Source of the DNA: Henckelia pumila
Taxonomy: Eukaryota > Streptophyta > Magnoliopsida > Lamiales > Gesneriaceae
Length of the DNA: 64,000 nt
NCBI RefSeq assembly: GCF_033568475.1
Contig: NC_133122.1
Location: 140,127,402 to 140,191,401 of the forward strand
Direction: 5' to 3'
The notes under the pieces are model-generated. The model had not been told where the DNA came from and made no database searches. It saw only the letters and a program-made list of their open reading frames with translations. Below are positions 35,034 to 45,651 of the stretch, piece after piece (within the stretch, counting starts at the first letter, position 1; each line of letters opens with the position of its first letter). Position numbers and translations under genes: made by a program.

Positions 35034-36938
35034 GGTTGCCTTTCATAGGGTAAGGTATTTTTGGTGTTAGTCGCTAACCGAGATACTTATCCCTCGTCGT
35101 CAGCAGAGTCTGGCGATGATAGTGAAATTGACGAGTGCTTATCTCCCTTGAGTGATTTGAATTCTAGCGAGCGTGTTTTGGACGATGATTCGGAGATTCT
35201 AAGTCTATGTCCAAAACTTCAATTACCATCTAGACAAATTTTTAAGATTCCGAAAAATGGAGATAAATGCCATGAACCTCTCCCGGGTTATTTTACTGTA
35301 TATTTGGAGTATTTTAATGTTGGCTTCTCGCTTCCTCCTCACGACCTTCTTATAGAAATTGTAGACAGTCTTGGTGTGAGTTTAAGTCAATTAACCCCAA
35401 GTGCGATTCTCCTCTTTAGTTGTTTTCTTTGTAGAGTGAGGGAAATTAAAGTATCTCCATCCATAGATTTATTTTATGCACTTTTCGGCGTGCGCCGTTC
35501 CATGTCGGGGTCGTATATCTCTTTTCAACATCGGGAGGATTGTAAGTTTTTATCTCGTTATCCACCTCCGAAGAACGGTTGGAGAAAAAAGTTTGTTTAC
35601 GTTTGGGATTATGGTTGGGGGGTTCCCATAGTATGGAGTTCGGGCCATAGGAGAATTATTTTTAGCAAAACTCATCGTGAGTTGCAACTTGAATGTCGCT
35701 CCTTAGGTCTTTTCAAGAAGTTGGTTGATCCACAAACTTTGTTTCCTGCCGGTATTTGCTTTTTCATTCTCTTGCATGCTACTGTATTTAATTTTAAATC
35801 TACTGTACCTTGCTCGGTGTAATTTATGAATTTATTTATGTATTATCCTCCTTGTTTTTTTATAGGGGGAAAAATAAGTTTGGCGGAGGTCCGGGCATGC
35901 ATAGAGAAAAAATGAGAAAGAAGCATTGAAACAGCTAAGAAAAGACTCAACAAAGGAGCGAGCTATCGTTTGTTCTCAAGAGCTTCCTCGGAGGAGGAAA
36001 TCTCCCAAGCCATCAAATCATGCTCATCGTTCTGGCCCACCATCCAAAAGATCCGAAGAAAAAACGTGACGACGAATGAGTAATTGATCTGGAAACTCTC
36101 GAGGGTCGTCACTTGTTCGTGGAAGGGGTGAACCATAAAAATAATGTTGGATATTTTTGGGATTTGAAAGATCCAGAAATTGGTTGGAGAACGGGAGCGA
36201 ACCTGATTGGAGATCATGATAGGTTGCATCTACTACCACAACCTACCGAAGTGTTGACTCGGTCTCTTGCTTCGTCCGCCTTTCAGGTATATTATTACTT
36301 GCTTGTTATTTATTATGATTTTGTCATAATAAATAATTTTCTTTATCTATGGTTGTTTACAGATTTTATCGGTTGCTCACACTTTTCAATTTCGAGAAGA
36401 GAGGTCTTGAAATTCCGGGAAAAAATTTGATGATGAGCTGACGTCCTTAAGGGGTGAGTGCCAAAGACTTGGCGAGGAAAACACTAAGGCTCAAGATGAT
36501 TTTCTCAAGTCGCAAAAAGAGCTTGAAGAAAAATCCAAAAATTACGATGCATTGTGCAAGGAGATGGAGCAACTTAAGGGGAAATATTCCCATGAATCGG
36601 AGACCGGAGAGAACTTTCTCAACTCGACAGTAGGCAAGAGTCTTTTGAGAAGTACCGGAGAAAAAGCGATTGAAGGCTATCGAGCATCCACAAGTTTTAG
36701 AGATGAAGTGATTCAGCGGGCGATTGTTATTCATGATGAAGTTGTAGTGGATTGTCGCAAAGAACTGCGGAAAACACAATTAGTTCCGGAGGAAATTATT
36801 ATGAAGATTTACCCTAAAATTCCGGAGCCTAAGACTGCGTCTGAAAGAGTTGAATATGACTCAGACCCACCCTTAGGAAATTTATTGGGAGGTCTGGGTG
36901 ACGAGGAGATGATCGAAGCTTTGCGTTCGAACTTCTAG
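35034..36938 (+). pseudogene. Opposite-strand extra ORF of the Tat element (gypsy-type transposon protein)
   Basis: A spliced gene on the strand opposite to the Tat pol. Exon 1 (to about 35816) encodes an acidic N-terminus and a helical domain (GFSLPPHDLLIEIVDSLGV, then SPSIDLFYALFGVRRS). This resembles the 'putative gypsy type transposon' domain (Pfam PF04195 type) by memory of the family. A short intron ends at TTTTATAG (35865); its donor is uncertain. Exon 2 includes ISLAEVRACIEKK and LEGRHLFVEGVNHKNNVGYF. The second intron, 36287-36362 (GTATAT...TTTACAG, 76 nt), joins SSAFQ to ILSVAHTFQF in frame. Exon 3 is a coiled coil (ECQRLGEENTKAQDDFLKSQKELEEK) ending LRSNF. Two in-frame stops and one frameshift show decay. 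The start codon is not visible. Confidence 0.65.
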
Positions 36939-37629
36939 CTTGAATAACGACGAGGGGTGCGTGTCGAAGCTACATGGAAACTACTCTTTGGAGCCGTGGA
37001 GCAGTTTAGATTTATTATTTCTTGCCACTTTTGGGCAATATTTTTTATTTGTAATAAAGACTTTGAAGTCTTAGATTTTGTTTACTCTTTTTTAGTGCGT
37101 AAGCAGTTGGTGGAGGAACAATTATTTTCCTTTTTTATATATATTCAATTTTGTCGGTTATCATATCTCTTTGTATTTTGAAGTTGCTATTGCATACTTG
37201 TTTGATGAATAAAATACTATCTCTTTAATATTGGAGTACTTGGGAGGGGATCAGTCTCCCAAGATTTTGTCTCATGGGGAAGTCATAAACCCACTTAGTA
37301 CGTGGTGAGGTATCCCGGGACTTGTAATATTATTATTTCGTCTTGACCTCTTATAGCATCATAATTTCAAATGTCCCCTAGGGCTGGCCAAGCCTCTTAT
37401 TGTTGGGAATTTTTTTTCATGATTGCTAGGGTCTATGACGTTTACATCGTAAGTAAGCGTTAGTATAAGAGAGGAGATATGATAAGATTTCGACAAAGTA
37501 ATCTGCTTGTATAACAAAATAATCATATTAGTTGAAAACTACATAACAAAATTGTAATAGCAAAAAATAAAGAAAATATGCTAGTAACAAAAAAGGTAAA
37601 TATAGCCTAATATTGGAGGGAGTTGCAAT
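36939..37629. other. Untranslated stretch between the opposite-strand ORF and Tat integrase
   Basis: AT-rich, no convincing coding sequence. It includes AATAAA-like signals (37208-37213) that could end the + strand transcript. The motif 'gtctcccaagattttgtctcatgggg' region near 37250-37280 contains short inverted repeats. Confidence 0.5.
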
Positions 37630-38596
37630 TTATGCATAAAATTTCTTCAGGTTGGCCACGTTCCAAGGTCTGGAAAGTATTCTTCCATCTGAATATTGGA
37701 GGCGATATGTTCCCATCTTCACTATCTCAATTACTTTGTATGTGCCTTCCCATTTCGGATCTAGCTTGCCAACGGACTTCAAGATGTCAGATTTTCTCAA
37801 TACAAGGTCTCCAACTTGGAAAGACCTTGGCTTGACTCTATCATTGTATGCTTTAGTCATACAAGCTCGATATCTCTCGGCTCGTGTTGAAGCTTCATCT
37901 CTCAATTCATCCACCAAGTCCAATGAAATTCGAAGGGCTTGGTCATTTCCAGATGAAGTGTATTGTTTCACTCGCCATGATTGCTCTTCAATTTCGGCAG
38001 GAGCCACAGCTTCTGCTCCGTAGGCCAAGTTGAAAGGAGATTCTCCAGTTGAAGAGCGTGGAGTGGTTCGATATGCCCATAGAACACTTGGCAACTCATC
38101 TACCCATTTCCCTTTGGCATTGCTTAGGCGTTTTTTGAGGTGCTGTAGAATTGTTCGGTTGGTGACCTCGGTTTGCCCATTCGCTTGAGGATTCCCGACA
38201 GAAGTGAAGAACTGCTTGATGGAAATTCCTTTGAACCAATCTTTTATTTTTGCTCCAGAGAACTGAGTTCCATTGTCTGAAACCAAGGTTTGAGGAATGC
38301 CAAATCTACATATTATATTCTTCCATAATAAATTGATTACATCTCTTTCGGATATTTTGGCCAATGGTTCAGTTTCGACCCATTTGGTGAAATAATCCAC
38401 AGCAACTATCAGAAATTTTCTTTGTTCGGTAGCAGGAGGAAAAATACCTACCAAATTCATTCCCCATTGAGCAAAAGGTAAAGGACTCTCTAGGGGCTGC
38501 AAGATTGTGGCCGGGTGGTGATGGAGTTAGCATGCTCCTGATATGCATGACAATGCTTTGCTAACTCGATAGCATCTTGCTTCATCGTTGGCTAGA
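37630..38596 (-). pseudogene. pol: Tat-lineage integrase
   Basis: The open frame 38502-37630 (290 aa) covers the catalytic core and C-terminus: PFAQWGMNLVGIFPP, VDYFTKWVETEPL, LVSDNGTQFSG, then GNPQANGQTEVTNRTIL (the D, D and E of the DDE triad), and the GPY/F-like end DLVLRKSDILKSVGKLDPKWEGTYKV. Upstream, 38596-38503 encodes the end of the zinc-finger part (PTMKQDAIELAKHCHAYQ), with TAG for an expected Trp codon and another stop near 38515. One zinc-ligand Cys is Tyr. The preceding residues are at 47647, across the Gypsy-2 insertion. Confidence 0.9.
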
Positions 38597-38601
38597 AGTA
38601 T

Positions 38602-40600
38602 TGTGAGACCCCGTTTCTAATCTTCTAAACTCGGGTTACAAACAATCAAAGCAAAAGAAAAAGCCTGCCAAATTTTTATTTTTATTTTTTAATAGTGCTC
38701 CACTAGATCGGTAAGATCTTACCGATCTAGCGGGCAGAAAAATCGCAACACACTGCCCGACAAAAACCATCGCCGCTCGATCGGTAAGATCTTACCGATC
38801 GAGCGGGCAAGCAATTACAGAGGCAGAAACTCAGCAAAAGGCCTCCGCTCGATCGGTAAGATCTCACCGATCGAGCGGTGACAGTCCTGGGCAAAACACA
38901 GTAGAAAACTTAATCAAACTCAATCTAAATCATGCATAACCCAAACAACATTCATCCAACATTAAACAAGCTTCAACATGAGATAGCCTAAGGTTATACA
39001 ATACAAAGCATAACAAGTGCGGAACCAATCTAAGTTCGATGATAGGGTTCGTTCGACGATCCAAAATAATACAACCCAAAAGGTACGACCCTACGACACA
39101 CGGTGTCTCACTTCTATCATCTCACCCCAAGCTAACCAAGATGACTCGGTCCAGCTCCTGATCCTCCTGTTGCCAAGTACACATACAAACAAAGACAACA
39201 GCCGGATAAACCGGTTAGAAATATAATTCCTAAGTAAAAGGGACATGCATGCAATTTCAGATAAACACCTCAAATTGAATTGTAATAATCAATAACAAAT
39301 CAAAATAAGAATGAATGAATGCATGACTTCAAAACTCGGGACTATCAAATCAGATAATAGAAATATCAATCGGTATTCGGTTGGGATCCAGAGGCCAAGT
39401 CTTCACAACAACTCACCGACACACCCATTCGAGGTGGAAGTCATTCAACTCAACCCCTAGACTTTAGAGCAACTATAAAAAGTATTTTGGCACTTGAAAA
39501 ATCTCGAAATCCAAGACCACTTTAATATAGCTCCCTAAATCGTCTATTTCAAAAACGAATCGAATATTCGGCTCAATATGAATGCAAGTGCAAATAAAAT
39601 AATCAATCAAGTTCACACAAACAAATAACATGCAGTATGTGATTTTCGGGGCTCGAGAAACAATCGAACTCGAGTATTCTACCTCATTCGAATCAATGTC
39701 GTTTTTTACCTTTACTCGAGGCTTCAATCAATCCTGTCAATCAAAAGAAGAATTCGATTCAATAGCTATTAGGATTCGAAACTCAAAGTCGATAAACAAA
39801 TACTATACCGTCTTCAACTTCAATTGGTTTAAAAGCCTCAAAGCTAGGTTCCAACTCAAATCTCTTCAATCAAACTCTGAAAACATCGAATACGGATTCA
39901 ATATCAAACTCATAACTCGAACTAACTTGAGAACCAAACCGAAACAACAAAACCGATAATCCAAACTCAATTTCGACGGCATAACGGCTATAAACGGTCC
40001 AACCAAAATATCCAACAACAACAACCAACTCCAATCAACTCATATCAACCTCTCAATCAACAAAACAAACAAAAATCCAACAAAATCTCAAACCCCATTT
40101 TTGAAATAATGCCTCAAAAATCATATAAAATCCAAACTTCATTCTTTTTCCAAACCGACTTCGAATACACAATCTATGCTTGCTCAAGCACAACATACTC
40201 CAAGATTATCAAATTTTGACAACCCAACACAATAAAAGTTCGAGGATCATAGTAAAACTTACATCAAAACGAAGTCCTCGTAGCGGTGATCGTGAATCTC
40301 GACTCGGAATCAAAATCTAACGGTCGGATCGTGCGAATCAAATGGATGAAAAGCTTGAGGAATGGCCTTTCATGGCTTCCAACAGTACGTACGAAAAGGA
40401 GAGGAAGAGAGGAGAGGGAATGATGTGATTTGATGGCCAACTTGCATGATAATATAAATAAAATCCCATCTTTGCATTTCAGTCCTTTAATTCTACAAAG
40501 TTTGCTAAATGACCCGTGCAAAATAACAAAACGGCCCTCAACCACTGAAAACCCTGATTAACTAAATTAAATTCAATTATAATAAAATCGGGGCATTACA
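38602..40600 (-). repeat. Gypsy-2 3' LTR
   Basis: 1999 bp, TGTGAGACCCC to GCATTACA as read on the + strand. Three long palindromes lie at 38703-38878, close to the U5 end on the coding strand. AT-rich TATA-like sequence lies at about 40447-40462, near the other end. It pairs with 45652-47646. Confidence 0.94.
38703..38878. repeat. Three long palindromes in the Gypsy-2 LTR
   Basis: 38703-38730 is a perfect 28-bp palindrome; 38773-38806 is a perfect 34-bp palindrome; 38845-38878 is a 34-bp palindrome with one mismatched pair. All are centred on GGTAAGATCTTACC with arms CCGCTCGATC or CTAGATC. The partner LTR carries the same three at 45747-45780 (perfect 34 bp), about 45822-45853 (decayed by C-to-T type changes) and 45892-45925. 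Spacing is about 70 bases. Confidence 0.95.
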
Positions 40601-40613
40601 ATTCTCCCTCTTT
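40601..40613 (-). other. Gypsy-2 polypurine tract
   Basis: On the - strand AAAGAGGGAGAAT directly precedes the 3' LTR start TGTAATGCCCC. Confidence 0.8.
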
Positions 40614-40689
40614 AAGATTCGATTTCGTCCTCAAAATCTGACAGATCACAGACTGAACAAGAAAGAATCATACTAATGACGAACTCATC

Positions 40690-42062
40690 TCAATCGAACA
40701 ACTCTGGAAATCGCTGCCTCATATCGGATTCGGTCTCCCAAGTTGCTTCTTCAACCCCATGACGACTCCACTGAATCTTCACCAACGGAATCGACTTGTT
40801 TCTGAGCTGATTCTCTTTTCTGTCAAGAATCTGAATTGGTCGTTCGAAGTAACTCAGAGTCTCATCAAGTTCTGCCTCTTCTGGCTGAAGAACATGGGAC
40901 GGATCCGGATGATATTTCCGCAATATCGAGACGTGAAACACATCGTGGATGCCTGAAAGAGACGGAGGAAGAGCAATCCTATAGGCAAGATCGTCTATCT
41001 TGTCCAAAATCTCATACGGACCAATGAACCTCGGCGACAACTTTCCTCTTTTCCCAAATCTGACAGTACCTCGGAACGGAGAAATCTTCAAAAACACACG
41101 ATCTCCCTGATCAAAACACAGTGTTCTGCGTCTGATGTTCGCATACTTGGCCTGTCGGTCCTGAGCTGTCTTCATTCTGACTCTAATCAACTTCACCTAT
41201 TTTGCCATATCACGAATCATATCTGGACCCAACTCAGGTGATTCTGAAATCTCATCCCAGAACAACGGAGATCTGCACTTCTTCCCGTACAAAGATTCAA
41301 AAGGTGTCATGCCAATACTCGCTTGGAAGCTGTTATTGTACGAAAACTCCACTAGAGGCAAGGAATCCTGCCAACCTGAGCCAAAGTCAAGCACTACTGC
41401 TCGAAGCATATCCTCCAAAGTCTGGATCGTACGCTCGGACTGGCCGTCGGTCTGAGGGTGATACGTTGTGCTCAAGTGCAAACGAGTACCCAATGCCTCC
41501 TGCAAACTGTGCCAAAAGTGCGAAGTGAATCTCGGATCTCTGTCTGATACTATCGACTTCGGCACGCCGTGCAATCTCCAACGTCTCTGACATACAACTC
41601 GGCCATCTGATCGTGACGGTATGTCATACGGTATGGGATGAAACAAGCAGATTTCGTCAACCGATCAATCACAACCCAAATCGCATCACAACCTCTGACA
41701 GAACGCGGTAGCTTGGTGACGAAGTCAATAGAGATATGATCCCACTTCCATTCCGGGACAAGCAAACTATGCAATAAACCACCTGGTTTCTTCCTCTCGG
41801 ATTTCACCTGTTGACAATTCAGACAACGGGACACAAACCTCGAGACATCTCCTTTCAGTTGCTTCCACCAGAACTGAGTCTTCAAGTCGTTATACATCTT
41901 TCTGCCTCCAGGATGAACACTAAACCGACTGCAATGCGCCTCTCGAAGGATACGCTGTCTCAATTCAGAAACATCGGGCACAACAATACGGTTATTCACA
42001 AATAAGATATCATCCCTGACTTGAAACTCTGACTGATGAACTGATCTGACCTTCTCTATCAA
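40690..42062 (-). pseudogene. pol: Gypsy-2 integrase with chromodomain-like C-terminus
   Basis: 42062-41550 holds the zinc finger (HCSRFSVHPGGRKM ... CLNCQQVK) and the first catalytic Asp region ([31 protein letters not shown]). A single missing base near 41600 shifts the frame. 41646-41197 continues with [16 protein letters not shown] and [21 protein letters not shown], completing the DDE set, to a TAG at 41197-41199 where Gypsy-3 has CAG. 41196-40690 carries the GPY/F module (GKLSPRFIGPYEILDKI) and the chromodomain-like end (VKIQWSRHGVEEATWETESD ... RFPELFD). Confidence 0.92.
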
Positions 42063-42065
42063 ACT

Positions 42066-44116
42066 CTAAATGCCCGGATCAGATCTCTGAGCCTCTCTGA
42101 TCGACTGAAACAACTCTGGCTCTGCCTGAATTGCAAAAACTCTGATGGATCTCCTATCGGTCTCGAACTCCAACCCAGAAGTACAACAGTCTTCAATCAT
42201 CTGAGAAACACCAATCGTAGTAAGAGATAAAGAACAAAGCTTCCGACTAAGAGCGTCTGCAGCTGCATTCGACTTTCCAGGATAATACTTGATCTCACAG
42301 TCGAAGTCCTTAAGTAAATCCATCCATCTCCTCTGTCTCATGTTAAACTCGGACTGGAAAAACAAGTATTTCAGGCTCTTGTGGTCAGAAAATATCTCAA
42401 ACGACTCGCCATAAAGATAATGGCGCCAAGTCTTCAAAGCAAACACAATTGCGGCAAGCTCAAGATCATGGATAGGATAGCGAGTCTCATGCGGCTTCAG
42501 CTGCCTTGAAGAATAAGCTATGACATGCTTCCTCTGCATAAGAATGCATCCAAGACCACGGTGAGAAGCATCACAGTAAACAGAATAACCTCCCGTAGCT
42601 GATGGAATAGACAAGATCGGAGCGCTGGTCAATCTCTTCTTCAGATCAATAAAACTGCCCTCGCAATCCTCGGACCAAACAAACGGTGCATTCTTCTGAG
42701 TCAACTGGGTAATCGGCTTTCCAATGGAAGAGAAACCCTCGATAAATCGGCGATAATACCCCGCTAAACCCATAAAGCTTCGGATTTCTGGCACTGATGT
42801 CGGTCTCGGCCAATTCATAACTGCCTCGATATTACTGGGGTCTACAGAAATTCCATCTCCTGATACAATGTGGCCTAGAAAAACAACTATGTCCAACCAG
42901 AACTCGCACTTAGAGAGCTTAGCATACAACTGTTCGGCTCGCAAAGTCTGCAATACAATCCTCAAATGCTCGGCATGGTCAGAACGGTTCTTCGAATAGA
43001 TCAGAATGTCATCAATGAAGATAATGACTAACTCATCCAAATACCGCTGAAAATGCGATTCATCAGGTCCGTAAAAACTGCTGGAGCATTGGTCAAACCA
43101 AAAGGCATGACTACGAACTCGAAATGCCCATATCTGGTTCTGAAGGCTGTCTTAGGCACATCCTCGTCTCGAACCCTCAGCTGATGGTACCCTGATCTCA
43201 GATCTATCTTCGAATACACTGAAGAACCTTGCAGTTGATCAAAAAGATCGTCAATTCTAGGTAGAGGATACTTGTTCTTGACCGTCGCTTGATTCAACTG
43301 GCGATAGTCGATGCAGAGTCGCATAGAACCGTCTTTCTTCCTCACGAAAAGCACTGGAGCACCCCAAGGCGATACGCTAGGTCGGATGTATCCCTTGGCA
43401 ATCAAATCTTCTAACTGCTCCTTCAACTCCTTCAGTTCTAACGGAGCCATTCGATAAGAAGCTTTCGAAATAGGCTGAGTACCTGGTGTAAGTTCGATGC
43501 TAAACTCAATCTCTCGAATCGGCGGCAAACCAGGAATCTCGTCTGGAAATACATCAGGAAACTCTCTAACCACGGGTATCTCAGTCAACTCAGGACTAGA
43601 CCTCTGAACATCCACTGCATAAATCAAGAATCCTTCTGCTCCTCTCTGAAGCAAACGAGACATGGACAATACAGAAATCAGAGGAATCTTGGATCGAGAA
43701 CCCTTACCGAAAAACTTCCAATCATCTGCCATCTCAGGTCTGAAGCGAACAACTTTCTGAAAGCAGTCTACTGTCGCCCTATACTTGGTCAGATCATCAA
43801 TCCCGACAATACAGTCAAAGTCAGATAATCCAAGTACAATGTAGTCAATCTCAATCGAATTTCCCTCGAATTCTAATACACAGTTACGGACCAATCTCAC
43901 CGAAACAATTTCCCCACCCAAAGGTGAAGTGATAGAAACGACATCAGATAATGGCTCAGCAAATAAATCATGCATCACAACAAATCTTTCAGAAATAAAA
44001 CAGTGAGAAGCACCCGTATCAATCAAAACAAAGGCAGGATAACCAAAGATCGAACAGTTACCTGCTATTACATCATTCGAGGCTGCATTGGCCTGATCCT
44101 CTGTCAGGGCAAACAC
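42066..44116 (-). pseudogene. pol: Gypsy-2 protease, reverse transcriptase and RNase H
   Basis: From 44116 on the - strand: protease [16 protein letters not shown] with [55 protein letters not shown] and [12 protein letters not shown]. One T is missing from a T run near 43045, so the frame changes. From 43040 the catalytic [11 protein letters not shown] follows, then RNase H ([47 protein letters not shown]). It ends at TAG 42066-42068 where Gypsy-3 has CAG. Catalytic residues of all three enzymes are intact. Confidence 0.93.
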
Positions 44117-44125
44117 CCTCGCCTG

Positions 44126-45313
44126 CTATCGAGGAGGTTGGTTCTGATTCTGATTACCTCCCTGACGAGATTGCTGCTGGGGCTGAAAAGAATGAACTGC
44201 AGAAGCTGACCTCTCGGGCTGAGCTGGCGGTTGAGAAGAACTGCCGCTCTGAGCTCTATTGGATCCTTGCTGAGGACAGACTCTAGCAAAGTGACCCGGC
44301 TGCTGGCAGATATTGCAACTACCAAACACGCCTCGACACTGATCACTTGGGTGACATCCTCTACACTTACTGCACGATGCTCCTGAAAACCCTGAATTCT
44401 GTCCAGAACTGAACTGTCTAGAGCCACTGGAACTCGATGAACTGTTCCCAGACTTCTTGAAATTCTTCCCCTTCGGCCGATACTGATCTCGCCTGTTTCT
44501 GCTACTGTTGCCTCCATCAACCCTCTGAGACTGATTCGACTGCGGAGAAGGTTGGTACTGATACTGAGACTGCTGAGGCTAAAACGTAACAGGCTGATTC
44601 TGAAAGGACCTCTGTTGTTGCTGTGGAGCTACCTGATTTCCTCGTTGCATCATGAATCCGGCTTCGGCTCCCTTCGCCTGATCCATAGCATCTGCAAAGT
44701 TATTGGGTCTCCCAGTATTGACCAAAGTGAAAATCTCAGGATTCAATCCGTTGATAAAATGATCGGCCTTGGCTTCTTCGTTGTCTGTGACATGAGGCGC
44801 AAACCTCAAGAGACTGTCAAACTTGCTCACGTACTCCTCGATACTCAGATTCCCTTGCTTCAGATTCGCAAACTCGGAACCCTTTTCCTTACGATATGAG
44901 AAAGGAAAGAACCGCTTGTAGAACTCTGTCTTGAACAAACTCCAAGTGATAAAGGTGCCTCGACTCTCATTTGCCCTCTTGGTCGTGGTCCACCTTTTCT
45001 TGGCAACACCCTTAAACTGATGATTGACTAACCTGATTTTGCGGTCATCGTTATAGTCGAGAGAATCGAAGAGCTCATCCATGTCATCTAGCCAACTCTC
45101 GCAGTCAACGGAGTTCTCGGTACCAGTCAAGGTAGGCGGTCGGAAAGATCGAAATCTCTTCAATAGAGTCTGCATCGGGGTCGCGGTTGCATCAAACTGA
45201 TCTACTCCAGTACTATCCTGATCATTCGGAGAATTTATTACTGGCGGCGTATTCTCAGTAGAAGGAGGAGTCAAAGGTGCTTGATTCCTTCTCAAAGATC
45301 GACGAGGTGTCAT
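44126..45313 (-). pseudogene. gag: Gypsy-2 gag
   Basis: Starts MTPRRSLRRNQAPLTPPS at 45313. The capsid has CESWLDDMDELFDSLDY, KRWWTT-like KKRWTTTKRANE, TWSLFKTEFYKRFFP and ADHFINGLNPEIF. A TAG at 44579-44581 interrupts the frame. It stays open after it through a Gln/Ser-rich linker to the zinc knuckle CNICQQPGHFARVC (44290-44330), preceded by CSKCRGCHPSDQC. A second TAG at 44126-44128 separates gag from protease in the same frame. Without the two stops gag and pol would be one polyprotein, as is usual in Tekay-like elements. Confidence 0.92.
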
Positions 45314-45651
45314 CTGATATCAAAGGGTTAGGACACAATTATCTCAAACACAATTCCAATCTCATGACCTCGGTGTCCAAAACTCTGCTCTGAGTACTCA
45401 TGAACCTCAATGATATCCAATGACAAATAATGGCACATTTACAGATATATATCACGTAATTCATTCTTTATAAATTAAATCATAATTCATGTAATTCAAT
45501 TAATTCAAGAATCAATAAAACATGCTCGCAAGTATTTAAAATAATCATTTAAATAACTCAATCACATGCGAGAATTCAATTCATGCGGACTCGATCTACC
45601 CCGCTCACTCTACTTCAAATCCAAGAAACTTATCTCTCTGATACCACTTAA
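45314..45651 (-). other. Gypsy-2 leader with primer-binding site
   Basis: Non-coding sequence between the 5' LTR and gag. On the - strand TGGTATCAGAGAG (45646-45634) matches 11 of the 12 bases of the tRNA-iMet type primer site and lies five bases inside the LTR boundary at 45652. Confidence 0.85.

Noticed and set aside
40264..40545. ORF of 93 codons repeated at 47310-47591.
   Set aside because: It lies in the two Gypsy-2 LTRs and is repeated for that reason; no domain, and neither copy is supported by codon-level conservation.
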